64,000 nucleotides of DNA from Geomonas edaphica (GCF_004917075.1 NZ_SSYB01000001.1:975478-1039477); one strand, 5' to 3'; counted from the stretch's first letter, positions 16,919 to 26,359 are shown. The notes: generated from the letters alone by a model not told the origin. Translations and numbers: made by a program.

Positions 16919-17356
16919 TCACACCCCGATATCTTCATTCCACAGTTCGGGCTTTTGCCGAATAAACTCCTCCATCATACCAATACACTGCTTGTCCTGC
17001 AGAACTTCAACAGTCACATTACGCGATTTGAGGACATCCTCTTCACCCATGAACGTGTGGTTCTCTCCGATTATGACATGCGGTATCCCATACAAGATAA
17101 TGGCACCGCTACACATAGGGCAAGGCGAGAGAGTGGTATAAAGCACGCAGTTCCGATATACAGAGGCAGGCTGGCGCCCGGCATTCTCCAGAGCATCCAT
17201 CTCACCATGCAGAATAGCACTTCCGTTTTGCACTCTTCGGTTATGGCCCCTGCCGATAATTTTGCCGTCATGCACTATAACTGACCCGATTGGTACTCCG
17301 CCTTCTGACAAACCGGTTCGAGCCTCTTCCAGAGCTGCTTGCATGAATTTGTCCAT
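16919..17356 (-). CDS. cytosine deaminase, yeast Fcy1 type
   Basis: A 145-residue zinc deaminase. The proton-shuttle motif HGE is at residues 50-52 and the zinc-binding PCPMC at 78-82 (Cys79, Cys82). Beyond the generic family motif, TTLSPCPMCSGAIILYGIP and a C-terminus ending WNEDIG match my memory of the yeast cytosine deaminase Fcy1 closely, more than bacterial tRNA adenosine deaminase or guanine deaminase. The expected reaction is cytosine to uracil. GAGAGGAA precedes the ATG. It is a single gene; bacterial CodA, the usual enzyme, is an unrelated amidohydrolase. Confidence 0.8.
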   Translation of the reverse strand: MDKFMQAALEEARTGLSEGGVPIGSVIVHDGKIIGRGHNRRVQNGSAILHGEMDALENAGRQPASVYRNCVLYTTLSPCPMCSGAIILYGIPHVIIGENHTFMGEEDVLKSRNVTVEVLQDKQCIGMMEEFIRQKPELWNEDIGV

Positions 17357-17487
17357 GGAAAATTCCTCTCAGAGTTCAGTGTCGACATACACTGGAATAG
17401 GCGCAGTGTATGCGATTTGTCTCGCATTGATATGATACTGTAAATCACCATATCGTAAGTGACCAGGGTGACGACTTCCCTCTACTG

Positions 17488-19335
17488 TCATTCCTTCATT
17501 GACCGATGGGCCACGGCCTCATCCCGGTCCATGGCCAGCGCCAGCACCCGGTCGCCATTACTGTCAGTAAAATCTTCGTCGATCTGCAGCAGTGCCTGCC
17601 AGCGCCTAAACGCAGAAACAAAGACGACCGTCATCAGCGCCATCAGCATGACAGACAGGCTCGCCAAAAGATATAACCCCTTCGGCAGGAAGTTTCGGGT
17701 GATGTTGAGATACCCGGCCCACATACAGATCGGCATCATGAACAGCCCCGGACCAGCGGTGACCCAGGCATACTTTGCCTTGCCGAGCCGTGTTAACATG
17801 ATGGAGCCAACGACCAGTGCGCAGGTGGCCAGCAACTGGTTGCTCATGCCAAACAGCGGCCAGATGGTGGAGATATCTCCGGTATAGACCAGATATCCCC
17901 AGGCTGTGGTGAACATGGCACCGGTAAAGACGATACCGGGAGTCCATGAGTTGTCGGCAAAAGGGGCGTACAGTCTGCCGAGCATCTCCTGCAGCAGGTA
18001 GCGCCCCACGCGGGTTCCCGCATCAACAGCGGTGAGGATGAAGACCGCCTCGAACATGATCGCAAAGTGATACCAGTAGGCCATCATCCCCTTCATGAGA
18101 GATACGGATGAAAAAATGTAGGCCATGCCCACCGCCAGAGATACGGCACCGCCGGGTCGTCCCTGGACCTGCTCGCCGACTTGGCGAGACAGTTCCGGCA
18201 GGTTGACCGGGATAAGACCGAGCTTGGAATAAGCGGCGGGCGCCGCATTGATGGCAAAATAATCGGTCGGCAGCAGCACACAGGCAGCAATCAGGGCCAT
18301 GATGGCAACAAAGCCTTCGACCAGCATGGCGCCGTAGCCGACAAAGAGGACATCGCGTTCATTGGCAATCATCTTCGGCGTGGTGCCGGTGCCGATAATG
18401 GCATGGAAACCGGATAGGGCACCACAGGCGATGGTGATGAAAAGAAATGGGAAGGCGGCACCCGGGATGATCGGGCCGCCACCGAAGAAATACGGCGTAA
18501 TGGCCGGCATGTGCAGGGTCGGATGGACGAAGATGATGCCGAGGGCCAGAGCGCCGATGGTGCCGATTTTCAGGTAAGTGGAGAGATAGTCGCGCGGCAC
18601 CAGCAGGAACCAGACCGGCAGAGTCGAAGCGGCAAAGCCGTAGGCCGGAAGGAGCAGAGCGAGCTGCTTCTTCGAAAAGGTCAACATGCCCGCCAGGGTC
18701 GGGTCGGCGGCGACATGGGGGCCGGCATAGATCGACAGCGCCAGCAGCAATACGCCAATGATGCTCCCCCCTTTGATGTCGCCGGGGCGGATCTTCTGCA
18801 TGTAGATCCCCATGATCATGGCGATCGGCATGGTGGCAAAGACGGTGAAGGTTCCCCAGGGACTGTTGAACATGGCGTTGACAACAGCGATGCAGAGCCC
18901 GGCCAGGGTCAGGATCAGGATGAAGAGCACGGCGACTGAAGCTACTTTCCCCGCCACCGTGCCGATCTCGGCTTCAGCGATCACCGAGATGCTTTTTCCC
19001 TTGTGCCGCACCGAGGCAAACAGCACAACCATGTCGTGAACCCCGCCCGCAAGTACCGCACCGATCAAAATCCAGAGCGCACCCGGGAGGAACCCGAACT
19101 GGGCGGCGAGCACCGGACCCAAGAGCGGCCCGGCTGCTGCAATGGCGGCAAAGTGATGACCGAAGAGGACGTACTTATTGGTCTTCAGGTAATCATGGCC
19201 GTCTGCGTAGCGCACAGCGGGTGTTTCCAACTCCACACGCAGGTTCATTACCCTGTTTGCCAGGAACAGCCCATAGAATCGGTAGGCGATGGCGAAAAGA
19301 CAGGCCGCGGCAAAAATAAGGGTGAGTGAATTCAT
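17488..19335 (-). CDS. cstA: carbon starvation protein CstA, peptide/pyruvate transporter
   Basis: A 615-residue polytopic membrane protein with the conserved CstA order: FGHHFAAIAAAGPLLGPV near residue 58, GGVHDMVVLFASVRHKGKS near 97, FHAIIGTGTTPKMIANE near 310 and a C-terminal SNQLLATCAL segment. Members import peptides or pyruvate during starvation. Its ATG overlaps the TGA of the upstream amidohydrolase gene (ATGA), so the two are translationally coupled and probably act in one pathway. Confidence 0.9.
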   Translation of the reverse strand: MNSLTLIFAAACLFAIAYRFYGLFLANRVMNLRVELETPAVRYADGHDYLKTNKYVLFGHHFAAIAAAGPLLGPVLAAQFGFLPGALWILIGAVLAGGVHDMVVLFASVRHKGKSISVIAEAEIGTVAGKVASVAVLFILILTLAGLCIAVVNAMFNSPWGTFTVFATMPIAMIMGIYMQKIRPGDIKGGSIIGVLLLALSIYAGPHVAADPTLAGMLTFSKKQLALLLPAYGFAASTLPVWFLLVPRDYLSTYLKIGTIGALALGIIFVHPTLHMPAITPYFFGGGPIIPGAAFPFLFITIACGALSGFHAIIGTGTTPKMIANERDVLFVGYGAMLVEGFVAIMALIAACVLLPTDYFAINAAPAAYSKLGLIPVNLPELSRQVGEQVQGRPGGAVSLAVGMAYIFSSVSLMKGMMAYWYHFAIMFEAVFILTAVDAGTRVGRYLLQEMLGRLYAPFADNSWTPGIVFTGAMFTTAWGYLVYTGDISTIWPLFGMSNQLLATCALVVGSIMLTRLGKAKYAWVTAGPGLFMMPICMWAGYLNITRNFLPKGLYLLASLSVMLMALMTVVFVSAFRRWQALLQIDEDFTDSNGDRVLALAMDRDEAVAHRSMKE

Positions 19336-20735
19336 TGAGCACCTGTCACGCTGTTGGACTCGAGGATCTTCTGGGCAAGTTTCATTGCCTCCTGCATAAC
19401 GGTATCTTCATCCAACGTAAGAAGCTTCCTGTTCTTCATGACAATCTTGCCGTTGATGATCACGGTTTCCACATCCTCTCCATTAGCGGCATACACAAGC
19501 TGTGAGTAAACGTTGTACAACGGAACCAGGTGTGGGCTATTCAGGTCGATGACGATCAGGTCGGCCCGCTTCCCCTCTTCCAACGAACCGATGCGCCTTT
19601 CCAGCCCCAATACCTTCGCCCCGCCGATGGTGGCTGCTTTGACCGTGTCGCGGGCGCTCATGGCTGTCGGATCAAGCCGCGACACCTTTTGCAGCAACGC
19701 GGCGGCGTTCATCTCTTTGAACATGTCCAGGTTGTTATTGCTGGCTGCCCCGTCGGTACCGAGTCCGACTGCGATTCCAGCACGGAGCATCTCCGGTACG
19801 GGGGCAACGCCGCTGGCAAGTTTCATGTTGCTTCCCGGATTGTGGGCCACACCCACCCCTCTTTCTGCCATGAGTCGGATTTCTCCGGTGGTCGGATACA
19901 CGGCATGGGCCACGATGACCGTCCCCCCGAAAAAGCCGAGTTGATCGAGATACTCAAAGGGTGGCACGCCGTATTTTACCGTCATGTCGCTGACCTCCTT
20001 GCGGGTTTCGGCAACATGTATGGTAAGCGGCAGCCCCAAGGCGTCAGCCTGTTTTTTTGCGGACTTGAGGGTACCAGGGGAGCAGGTGTACGGGGAGTGG
20101 GTTCCGACCGCAATCGTTACCAGCGGATCGTTTCTCCACTTGGAAGCCAGCTTTTCAATGGTCTTAAAACTCTCTTCAGGACTCTTGCTGTCAGGTGTTG
20201 GAAAATCAAGCACCGCTTCCGCCACAACCGCTCTGACGCCGGCTTTTTTCGCCGCTTGAGCCAGCTCGTCGGCAAAGAAATACATGTCGCTGAAGGTGGT
20301 CGTGCCGGAGCGGATCATTTCAGCCAGCGCCAGATTGGCGCCGGTGCGGACCGAAGCGGCGGTGATGAACTTAGCCTCGGCCGGCCAGATATGCTTCGTG
20401 AGCCAGGTGTCGAGCGGCAGGTCGTCGGCCAGCCCCCGGAAGAGAGTCATGGCCGCGTGGGTATGGGTGTTCACCAAGCCGGGCATTATGACTTTGCCCG
20501 CCGCATCGATGTTCTGCCGGGCGGTATATCTCTTTTCCATGGTTGACGAAGGGCCGATGGCCACTATTTCACCCCGGTCTACCACAATGCTGCTGTGTTC
20601 GAGAATGGTCATTCCGTCATTCATAGAAACGACCAGACCGTCGGCAATGATGAGATCAACCGGGATTGTCGCACCGTTCACGTTTCGACTGCCGACAATC
20701 AGTAACAAAATGAATAAAACGTTAAATACTTTCAT
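19332..20735 (-). CDS. exported amidohydrolase (MTA/SAH deaminase-like)
   Basis: A 467-residue amidohydrolase. The metal-binding NTHTHAAM (HxH), a later HVAE and GLGTDGAASNNNLDM (Asp) are those of the SAH/5'-methylthioadenosine deaminase and chlorohydrolase group, which deaminates adenosine-like compounds. Unlike the usual cytoplasmic enzymes it begins with a signal peptide (MKVFNVLFILLLIVGSRNVNG), which suggests a periplasmic product. The ATG at 20735 follows GGAGG; the frame is open upstream for 43 more codons with no ribosome site. It is coupled to cstA by a 4-bp overlap, suggesting that the product or a related compound is taken up. Confidence 0.8.
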   Translation of the reverse strand: MKVFNVLFILLLIVGSRNVNGATIPVDLIIADGLVVSMNDGMTILEHSSIVVDRGEIVAIGPSSTMEKRYTARQNIDAAGKVIMPGLVNTHTHAAMTLFRGLADDLPLDTWLTKHIWPAEAKFITAASVRTGANLALAEMIRSGTTTFSDMYFFADELAQAAKKAGVRAVVAEAVLDFPTPDSKSPEESFKTIEKLASKWRNDPLVTIAVGTHSPYTCSPGTLKSAKKQADALGLPLTIHVAETRKEVSDMTVKYGVPPFEYLDQLGFFGGTVIVAHAVYPTTGEIRLMAERGVGVAHNPGSNMKLASGVAPVPEMLRAGIAVGLGTDGAASNNNLDMFKEMNAAALLQKVSRLDPTAMSARDTVKAATIGGAKVLGLERRIGSLEEGKRADLIVIDLNSPHLVPLYNVYSQLVYAANGEDVETVIINGKIVMKNRKLLTLDEDTVMQEAMKLAQKILESNSVTGAQ

Positions 20736-20811
20736 CCGGTTGAGGCCTCCGCCCTGAAGGTGATAACCGCTACGGTTGGATGTACATCCGGGGCCATCCT
20801 GAACGGAAACA

Positions 20812-21054
20812 TCATGGTTTTGTTTTATCCGCCAGTTCCGCCGCAGCGGCCCGTCCCGCCACACGGCCGGTCAGAATGGACGTTCCCAGGAATGTTCCTT
20901 CAAGTGAAGCCTTCCCATTCACACCGGCGAGACCGGTAAGTTCACCCGCGGCATAGAGGCCGGGAATGCGCCCTCCCGACTCATCAAGGACCCGACAGGA
21001 CCGATCGATAGATACGCCCACCATGCTCTTTCGTGCGAGCGGGTAACAAAACAT
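20812..21054 (-). pseudogene. C-terminal remnant of an FAD-binding flavoprotein
   Basis: About 80 residues that match the C-terminus of the FAD-binding-2 (fumarate reductase/SdhA-like) family: RIPGLYAAGELTGLAGV, then GKASLEGTFLGTSILTGRVA. The N-terminal FAD-binding part, several hundred residues, is missing, and no upstream frame continues it. It is a decayed fragment left between the lipoprotein gene and the amidohydrolase gene. Confidence 0.75.
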
Positions 21055-21113
21055 TTGCTGGAATCATTCTGCAGCTCCTTTTGCGGCACGACCGCTTTTC
21101 ATAAGAGGAAAGG

Positions 21114-22001
21114 CTATTGTTTCGCAAAATATTCCGCCGTTGTCCTGACCGATTTGATCCCGACCGAAATGGTCGAACCATCCACTTTCCTGCCGTGCAG
21201 GACGAATTCGCTAAGGCCGGTGTGGTTGCTGCTTCCCCAGTCATAGGTATAGCCGAGGCGGGTCCATGGATAGGGGGATGAGCCGGTGTTGTAGACGTTT
21301 CTGGTGCGGTTGTTGAACCAGGAGGAGTACGTTTTGAACACCCCGTAGTCCGTCCCTTCGGTCGCTCTGACCTTGTTGCTCAGGTCCAGCATGCGGAATG
21401 GATCGCTCGGAAAGCTCGTTTCGCAGGCCGTATCGGATATCTCGGTGTCGGGACAGGGGCGGAAAAGGTCCTGCGGCGAGACCCACATCTCGAGCATGTA
21501 TTTCGCCTCTTTGGGATCACCCGCAACGGCATATTCTGGTGGCAATCCCAGCAGCTGGGCGATACGTAATGGCTGTGGCACGGCGTTCCCGAAGTAGTTC
21601 CTGATCTCGGGCACCACGGTCACCCAGGAATCGTACTTATAGGTCGGGCATTCGCCCCCCTCCAGGCAGGCCGTATTGCCGCTGCACCCCGCGGGATCTG
21701 AGCATTTGTAGTATTTTCCAGCATCCCCCAGCCAAGTCACCACCAGCAGGCGTGACCCGACCACACCGTTCTCCCAGACCAGATCGGGGTTCTCGTTGTT
21801 GATAGGCGTCAAGTAGCGTGAAATCTCTCCCGGAGTTGCCGTGCGGGCATCGGCCACGGCGCTTGAATACTGCGCCTGGAGCCTCACCGGCGTCGTAGGG
21901 ACAGGCGCCGACGAATCACTGCCGCAGGCGGCAAGCAGGCATATGAGAGACATTGACGCCACTATGGTCAGGTGCTTTCGATATCGCACGACAGATCTCA
22001 T
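21114..22001 (-). CDS. lipoprotein of unknown function, 295 aa
   Basis: The signal peptide ends LICLLAAC, a lipobox with Cys26. The mature protein has seven cysteines, six of them in two groups (KCSDPAGCSGNTACLEGGEC; PCPDTEISDTACETS), which suggests disulfides in the periplasm. The end of the protein is beta-rich (TGLSEFVLHGRKVDGSTI). I do not recognise the family. It overlaps the phosphatase gene upstream by 4 bp (ATGA) and so is its operon partner. Confidence 0.7.
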   Translation of the reverse strand: MRSVVRYRKHLTIVASMSLICLLAACGSDSSAPVPTTPVRLQAQYSSAVADARTATPGEISRYLTPINNENPDLVWENGVVGSRLLVVTWLGDAGKYYKCSDPAGCSGNTACLEGGECPTYKYDSWVTVVPEIRNYFGNAVPQPLRIAQLLGLPPEYAVAGDPKEAKYMLEMWVSPQDLFRPCPDTEISDTACETSFPSDPFRMLDLSNKVRATEGTDYGVFKTYSSWFNNRTRNVYNTGSSPYPWTRLGYTYDWGSSNHTGLSEFVLHGRKVDGSTISVGIKSVRTTAEYFAKQ

Positions 22002-22864
22002 TGCGCCAGTGACGGCAGCACCGCGAGCGCGGCGGCCTCAGCCGTACAATCAACAGCCGGTGTCAGCCCTTTGGCTTTCGCAGCGGCAATTTCAGCTTTT
22101 GCGGCTTCCAGCTCCGCCAGGAAGGCAGGATCCGCATGCAGCTTGGCAACGGCCGCCGCAGCAATGACGCGCCCCTGGACAACGTCGCTGTGCCAGTGGA
22201 CGTTGCATACATTCCGGCTCTCGCCGAATGCAAGGCCTCGTGAAATAATCGCGTTGGTCTGGTCCGGAGAAATCTCGGAGAGAATAAGAGCCCACCCCCA
22301 ACCGACCGCGGTATGTCCGGAAGGGTATGAGCCGTCGGTTTCCAGCTGGTCCATTTCATCTGGAGTGCAAATCGGTTGGTTGTTTATGACGAACGGCCGT
22401 GTCCGCTGGTATTTCTTCTTCGCGGCGTAGGTCGATAGGCCTATGTCTGTCAGGGTTCTGCGCAGCAGCATATACAGGTGCGGCGTATCAGCTTCATTGA
22501 TAGCCGTATTTACCGAGCAGGCAAAGGTGCCGGCCGCATGGGGAAATGAGAGATCTGCGTCGGAGATGGCCTGTGCCCAGCGGGGTGTATCCTTCAGGGC
22601 AAAACTGCGCTGGCTGATCTCGGTATCAAGCGTTAGCGCGGCCGTTCCTTCTGCCGGAGGAGGCGGAAGCAAGGCAATGCTGTCGGGAAGAGCGCTGGTT
22701 GACAGATACCCCTGAAGAGTTCCCGGAATGGGGCCCGGGCCCGGGTTAACCACTGCATTGCCGGCAGTCTGGTTGCTGTCGCTGCCGCAGCCTGCCAGGC
22801 ATGCCACGATTGCCGGCACGAGAAAATAACGGTTGCAGCAGAGTTTGGACAGAAAATTGGTCAT
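21998..22864 (-). CDS. PAP2-type acid phosphatase lipoprotein
   Basis: A 288-residue lipoprotein (lipobox LAGC, Cys26). The three class A acid phosphatase/PAP2 motifs are complete: KKKYQRTRP at 149-157, PSGH at 181-184 (catalytic His184) and SR-x5-H-x3-D at 216-227 (His223, Asp227). The enzyme would hydrolyse phosphomonoesters in the periplasm, anchored to a membrane. A helical, alanine-rich tail (LEAAKAEIAAAKAKGL) is extra. It is coupled to the following lipoprotein gene and belongs to the sigma-54 controlled run of exported proteins. Confidence 0.85.
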   Translation of the reverse strand: MTNFLSKLCCNRYFLVPAIVACLAGCGSDSNQTAGNAVVNPGPGPIPGTLQGYLSTSALPDSIALLPPPPAEGTAALTLDTEISQRSFALKDTPRWAQAISDADLSFPHAAGTFACSVNTAINEADTPHLYMLLRRTLTDIGLSTYAAKKKYQRTRPFVINNQPICTPDEMDQLETDGSYPSGHTAVGWGWALILSEISPDQTNAIISRGLAFGESRNVCNVHWHSDVVQGRVIAAAAVAKLHADPAFLAELEAAKAEIAAAKAKGLTPAVDCTAEAAALAVLPSLAQ

Positions 22865-22932
22865 CTCACCCCCCTCAGTAATTGGCTATTATGTTCTGCA
22901 TTGCAGTGCTCAGCTGTTTGACCAGCTCGGCA

Positions 22933-24876
22933 TCAATTGATCACGATCGAAATAGAATCCTTGCCAGTCGTTCCATTGCTCCTCGTTGCCGTGACCGTTA
23001 CCGAGTGGGACCCCGCTGACAGCCCCGCTAAAGGGATGCCCGCGGCCCAGACTCTTCCATAGCTATTTCTGACGGCCGCAAGGGGACTCGACGTGAGGCC
23101 GTCATCTATGCTGTATTCGACGGAAGTGACTGTTTCCGGCGAGAAGACCATGGTTTTCAGCATAATGGTCTGTCCTGTGGTGAAGGGCTGCGCATTGGGG
23201 TTGCCCCCGCTATAGGAGGCGGTATTGCCGAGCGCGCTATTGGCCGGGGTCGTAATAAAGACAATTGGCCACTCAACGGTGTTAGGCTTTGTTGCATCAA
23301 TGTTCACCAGCTTGACGGCAGGACTCATTGCCTCAAAATCGTAAGCAACAAGATAAAAGGTTGCCTGCTTCCCATGGGCACCGAAGGTATCAGCCCGGAC
23401 GACCAGGGACTTATTACCGAGCCACTCGAGTCCGTGGGCGTGAACATGCCCGCTGAGATAAATTGGCGCCTTGAATTCGTCTATCAGTTGTTTCATGCGA
23501 CCATTGCCATCGGTAATCTGGAACATATACTGGCCAATATTTGTTCCCGGAACATAGGGAATATAGCTTTCTGCGACGGGGCTATGGCCGAGTACGACAT
23601 TGAGCGCCACAGGCTGGTTGCGGTCAGGATGGTTTAAAAGGGCCTGCTGCTGACTTGCCGGGAAATTGCCAATTATGTTTTCCATGTTTCGCGTTTGTGG
23701 ATTTGCCGATGTGGATGCGGCGGTGTTGGTGCGAATCAGTCGTACGGTTCCCACCGAGCTTTCGAGGGTTGTGTAGCCATACCTGCTTGCCGTCTGGGAA
23801 TATAGCAGGAAGTTCTGCAAACCGGCTTCGTAATCTAAAAGGGGATTTTGAACCTTGACGTCGTGGTTGCCGACAATATCAACATAGTTCGGGTAGGATG
23901 TCAGGATGCTGCTCTTCAAGAGATTACTGTAGGTCTGCCATGTCTCCTCAATGTACCCCTTTTCAGTCATGTCGCCAGTATGGACAATAGCAAGAGGGTT
24001 AATCACCGGTACAACCTCGGTAATGAGAGCGTTCATCAGTGCCTTGCCGCTCTGGGTAAGGTCTACGCCGTCTGTTGAAAGTCCGGTATTCGTTGCCGTC
24101 TTGGTATCCAAGTGCGTATCGGAGATATGCACAAAGAAGATCGGTTCAAGAGAGGAACGAGAGCTGGTCAATAATTGGTTTAACGCGAGCGTGGCGGTGT
24201 AAGTGGTCGGATTAGCGGGATCAGCGGGGTTTACTTCAACCACACTGGTATGGATTGCCGTTGTATCATCACTGAGAAGAGCCGTGTAGGTAAGGGTATG
24301 ATTGCCGCCGGAAGTAGTCACGCACACCAGCTGGCCATTGATGATACTCCATGTCCCGCCAAAGGTTGCCGTATCAATCGTTGTGCTCCAGGTGCCGTCG
24401 GCATTGAATGCGAGTGTTCCCCTGGCACCGGTGCTGGCATGGGTAAATGTTTTGCCGGATACCTGCCCGGTGGTAAAGGTTGCGGTGAAAGCGGCAGTGC
24501 CGGCCACCGGGTTATTGGGGTCAGCGGGGTTTACTTCGTCGAAGCTGGCATTCATGCTGTTTGACGTAGTAGTGAGCAGTGTGTAGGTAATGGTATGATC
24601 CCCGCCGGCGGTTGTCACGCAGACCAGCTTGCCGTTGGTGATATTCCATGTCCCGCTGAAGGTTGACGTACCAATCGTTGTACTCCAGGTGCCGTCGGCA
24701 TTGAAAGCGAGTGTTCCTGTGGAACCGGCGCTGGAATAGGCGAACGTTTTGCCGGATACCTTGTCAGCAGTAAATGTTCCTGTCGGCGTGCTGTCTGCAC
24801 AGCCCGCCAATAGCAGTACCGCGACACTTAAAACCACAAAAAAGACCCGGCGACTGAAGCGCAGCATACCTTCCAT
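22933..24876 (-). CDS. lipoprotein metallophosphoesterase with tandem beta repeats
   Basis: A 647-residue lipoprotein (lipobox LAGC). Residues about 33-130 and 133-235 are two copies of a beta repeat (VSGKTF, GTLAFNADGTWSTTI, LVCVTT). The calcineurin-like phosphoesterase core follows: HISDTHLD, HTGDMTEKG, GNHDV, VLGHSP and SGHVHAHG supply the di-metal ligands. A C-terminal Ig-like domain of about 100 residues ends the protein. It acts in the periplasm or at the surface. It sits 12 bp upstream of nothing but the regulatory run: the hydrolase gene precedes it and the acid phosphatase follows, so it is part of one exported-hydrolase operon. Confidence 0.85.
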   Translation of the reverse strand: MEGMLRFSRRVFFVVLSVAVLLLAGCADSTPTGTFTADKVSGKTFAYSSAGSTGTLAFNADGTWSTTIGTSTFSGTWNITNGKLVCVTTAGGDHTITYTLLTTTSNSMNASFDEVNPADPNNPVAGTAAFTATFTTGQVSGKTFTHASTGARGTLAFNADGTWSTTIDTATFGGTWSIINGQLVCVTTSGGNHTLTYTALLSDDTTAIHTSVVEVNPADPANPTTYTATLALNQLLTSSRSSLEPIFFVHISDTHLDTKTATNTGLSTDGVDLTQSGKALMNALITEVVPVINPLAIVHTGDMTEKGYIEETWQTYSNLLKSSILTSYPNYVDIVGNHDVKVQNPLLDYEAGLQNFLLYSQTASRYGYTTLESSVGTVRLIRTNTAASTSANPQTRNMENIIGNFPASQQQALLNHPDRNQPVALNVVLGHSPVAESYIPYVPGTNIGQYMFQITDGNGRMKQLIDEFKAPIYLSGHVHAHGLEWLGNKSLVVRADTFGAHGKQATFYLVAYDFEAMSPAVKLVNIDATKPNTVEWPIVFITTPANSALGNTASYSGGNPNAQPFTTGQTIMLKTMVFSPETVTSVEYSIDDGLTSSPLAAVRNSYGRVWAAGIPLAGLSAGSHSVTVTATRSNGTTGKDSISIVIN

Positions 24877-24888
24877 GGTAGTTCTCCT

Positions 24889-25968
24889 CTACGGGTTGAG
24901 AAACTTGGCAACGCGGTTGGCGGCGTTGGCGGCGAGGTTGCCGTAATAGAACGCGTAGTCATAAATGTGGAAAAAGCCTGGCGCCACTGGGCTTGGACGC
25001 TTGAAATCTGCCGGGTCGACGGTTGAGCAGAGCACCACATGCGTCGCAGAGTTCGGGTCGAGAGCGCTCGTGACCGGATCGATGGCGGCGATTTGCGCAT
25101 CTGCATAGCCGGCCACGGTCTGCACGGGGATCATGACATCGCCCTGATAGAACGGGGCCGTTGCGGTTGCATCGAACAGGCGCAGCGAGCCGGCATTGGC
25201 TGAGGCTGGGGCCTGTGTTGTCGTTCTGGTCCAGGAGATGGGGTTTATTGCCATGGCACCGGGGAAGACCACGGGGTTTCTGCCCGTAAAGGAAGGGCTT
25301 TGGGTGTTGTACGAGATGATCACACCGGTATCATCCGGCCCCTGGGCGAATTTCAGGTGGGGGTTGCGGTCGAAATAATCCTGCGTGAAGGACCAGCCGA
25401 TGGCGTAGGCGGCGATCATCCTCTGATAGACGTCAGGATTGGCCTTCATGTAGTTTTGCAGCAGGAGAGCGGTTACCGTTGACCCCTGGGAATGACTGAC
25501 AAGGATGAACGGCCGGTTGTTGTTGTAGTTTTTGATGTAGTAATCGAACGCTGCGGTGACATCCGTGGCCGGTGTCCCGTTGATAAAGTCATACACGGCG
25601 TCCGCAGTCGGCAAAGCCAGCGTGTAGAAGGCATCCGCCTGCCGATAGTAGGGGGCGTAGAGATTGCCGACAGCGGCAAAGGCGGTCGCCTGCTTCTGAA
25701 ACCACGATTTTGCGCCGGCCACCATGAGGGGGTCGTCTATCGGCCCGATAACCGAACCATTGGTACCGGCAAAGTACGATGTCGGATAGACGTAGAAGAT
25801 GTCGACATTTTTGACGGGATCAAGCTGTGACGGCACGGACAGCCAATTGGCGGCCTTTGCATAATCGATGGCCGGGGGATTCCGGGTCGCGGTGTCGCTG
25901 CCACACCCGGCCACGACCGTAAAGGCCGAAAGAATTGCGATTAACACCACCAAAAACCTGTTTCCCAT
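24889..25968 (-). CDS. alpha/beta-hydrolase lipoprotein (DUF3089-like)
   Basis: A 359-residue lipoprotein with lipobox VAGC. The fold is an alpha/beta hydrolase with nucleophile elbow VSHSQGS and early strand VDIFYVYPTSYF, the pattern of DUF3089 lipase/esterase-like proteins; the C-terminal FFHIYDYAFYYGNLAANA supplies the likely catalytic histidine. The ATG at 25968 is chosen because AGGAGG lies 6 nt upstream and the signal peptide starts there; a longer frame to 26121 has no such site. It is 91 bp after the small peptide gene, in the same transcription unit. Confidence 0.8.
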   Translation of the reverse strand: MGNRFLVVLIAILSAFTVVAGCGSDTATRNPPAIDYAKAANWLSVPSQLDPVKNVDIFYVYPTSYFAGTNGSVIGPIDDPLMVAGAKSWFQKQATAFAAVGNLYAPYYRQADAFYTLALPTADAVYDFINGTPATDVTAAFDYYIKNYNNNRPFILVSHSQGSTVTALLLQNYMKANPDVYQRMIAAYAIGWSFTQDYFDRNPHLKFAQGPDDTGVIISYNTQSPSFTGRNPVVFPGAMAINPISWTRTTTQAPASANAGSLRLFDATATAPFYQGDVMIPVQTVAGYADAQIAAIDPVTSALDPNSATHVVLCSTVDPADFKRPSPVAPGFFHIYDYAFYYGNLAANAANRVAKFLNP

Positions 25969-26059
25969 GTGATCCTCCTTGTGCGTGATTTCCTGTCCGA
26001 ATGATTTGTTTGCATCATCAAAGGCCCACCGCCGCATTGGGCGGTATACGTTTTCCGCA

Positions 26060-26281
26060 TCAGGCAAGCGGGGTGTCTGCACGACACAGCCCTGGATCAA
26101 TACCGGCTGCAAGGGCGGCAATCCGCGTCAGCTCGAGTTCTGACAAAAGCCGCAGCTCCGTGGGGGACAGCCTATAGCCTTGCTGCAGACATGCCGCCTC
26201 AAGGGAATCACCCACGGCGCGGCAAAAACGTGCATCGGTAATCAGTCGTCCCAATACTCGCTCAACCGCATCTTGTGACAT
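26060..26281 (-). CDS. 73-aa helical peptide, RiPP-precursor-like
   Basis: The first gene behind the sigma-54 promoter. The sequence opens MSQDAVERVLGRLITDARFC and ends CRADTPLA; the middle is helical (SPTELRLLSELELTRIAAL). The opening resembles the leader-like family found in some RiPP precursors and in free-standing small proteins of Geobacter and actinomycetes. Three cysteines (20, 31, 66) could be modified. No maturation enzyme or exporter lies near, so RiPP identity is doubtful; it may be a small regulatory or binding protein. The ATG at 26281 has GGAGG upstream. Confidence 0.6.
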   Translation of the reverse strand: MSQDAVERVLGRLITDARFCRAVGDSLEAACLQQGYRLSPTELRLLSELELTRIAALAAGIDPGLCRADTPLA

Positions 26282-26304
26282 AGCTACCTCCGGCCCTGGA
26301 CGCC

Positions 26305-26322
26305 CTGTCCTAAACGGGACAG
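26305..26322. promoter_or_regulatory. operator palindrome, downstream copy
   Basis: CTGTCC-TAAACG-GGACAG lies between the sigma-54 promoter and the start codon at 26281, in the transcribed leader. It is the same motif as the two upstream sites and may allow the regulator to limit its own output. Confidence 0.75.
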
Positions 26323-26359
26323 ATTTGTTCGTTGCGAAGAACCATTACACAATAGGAGA

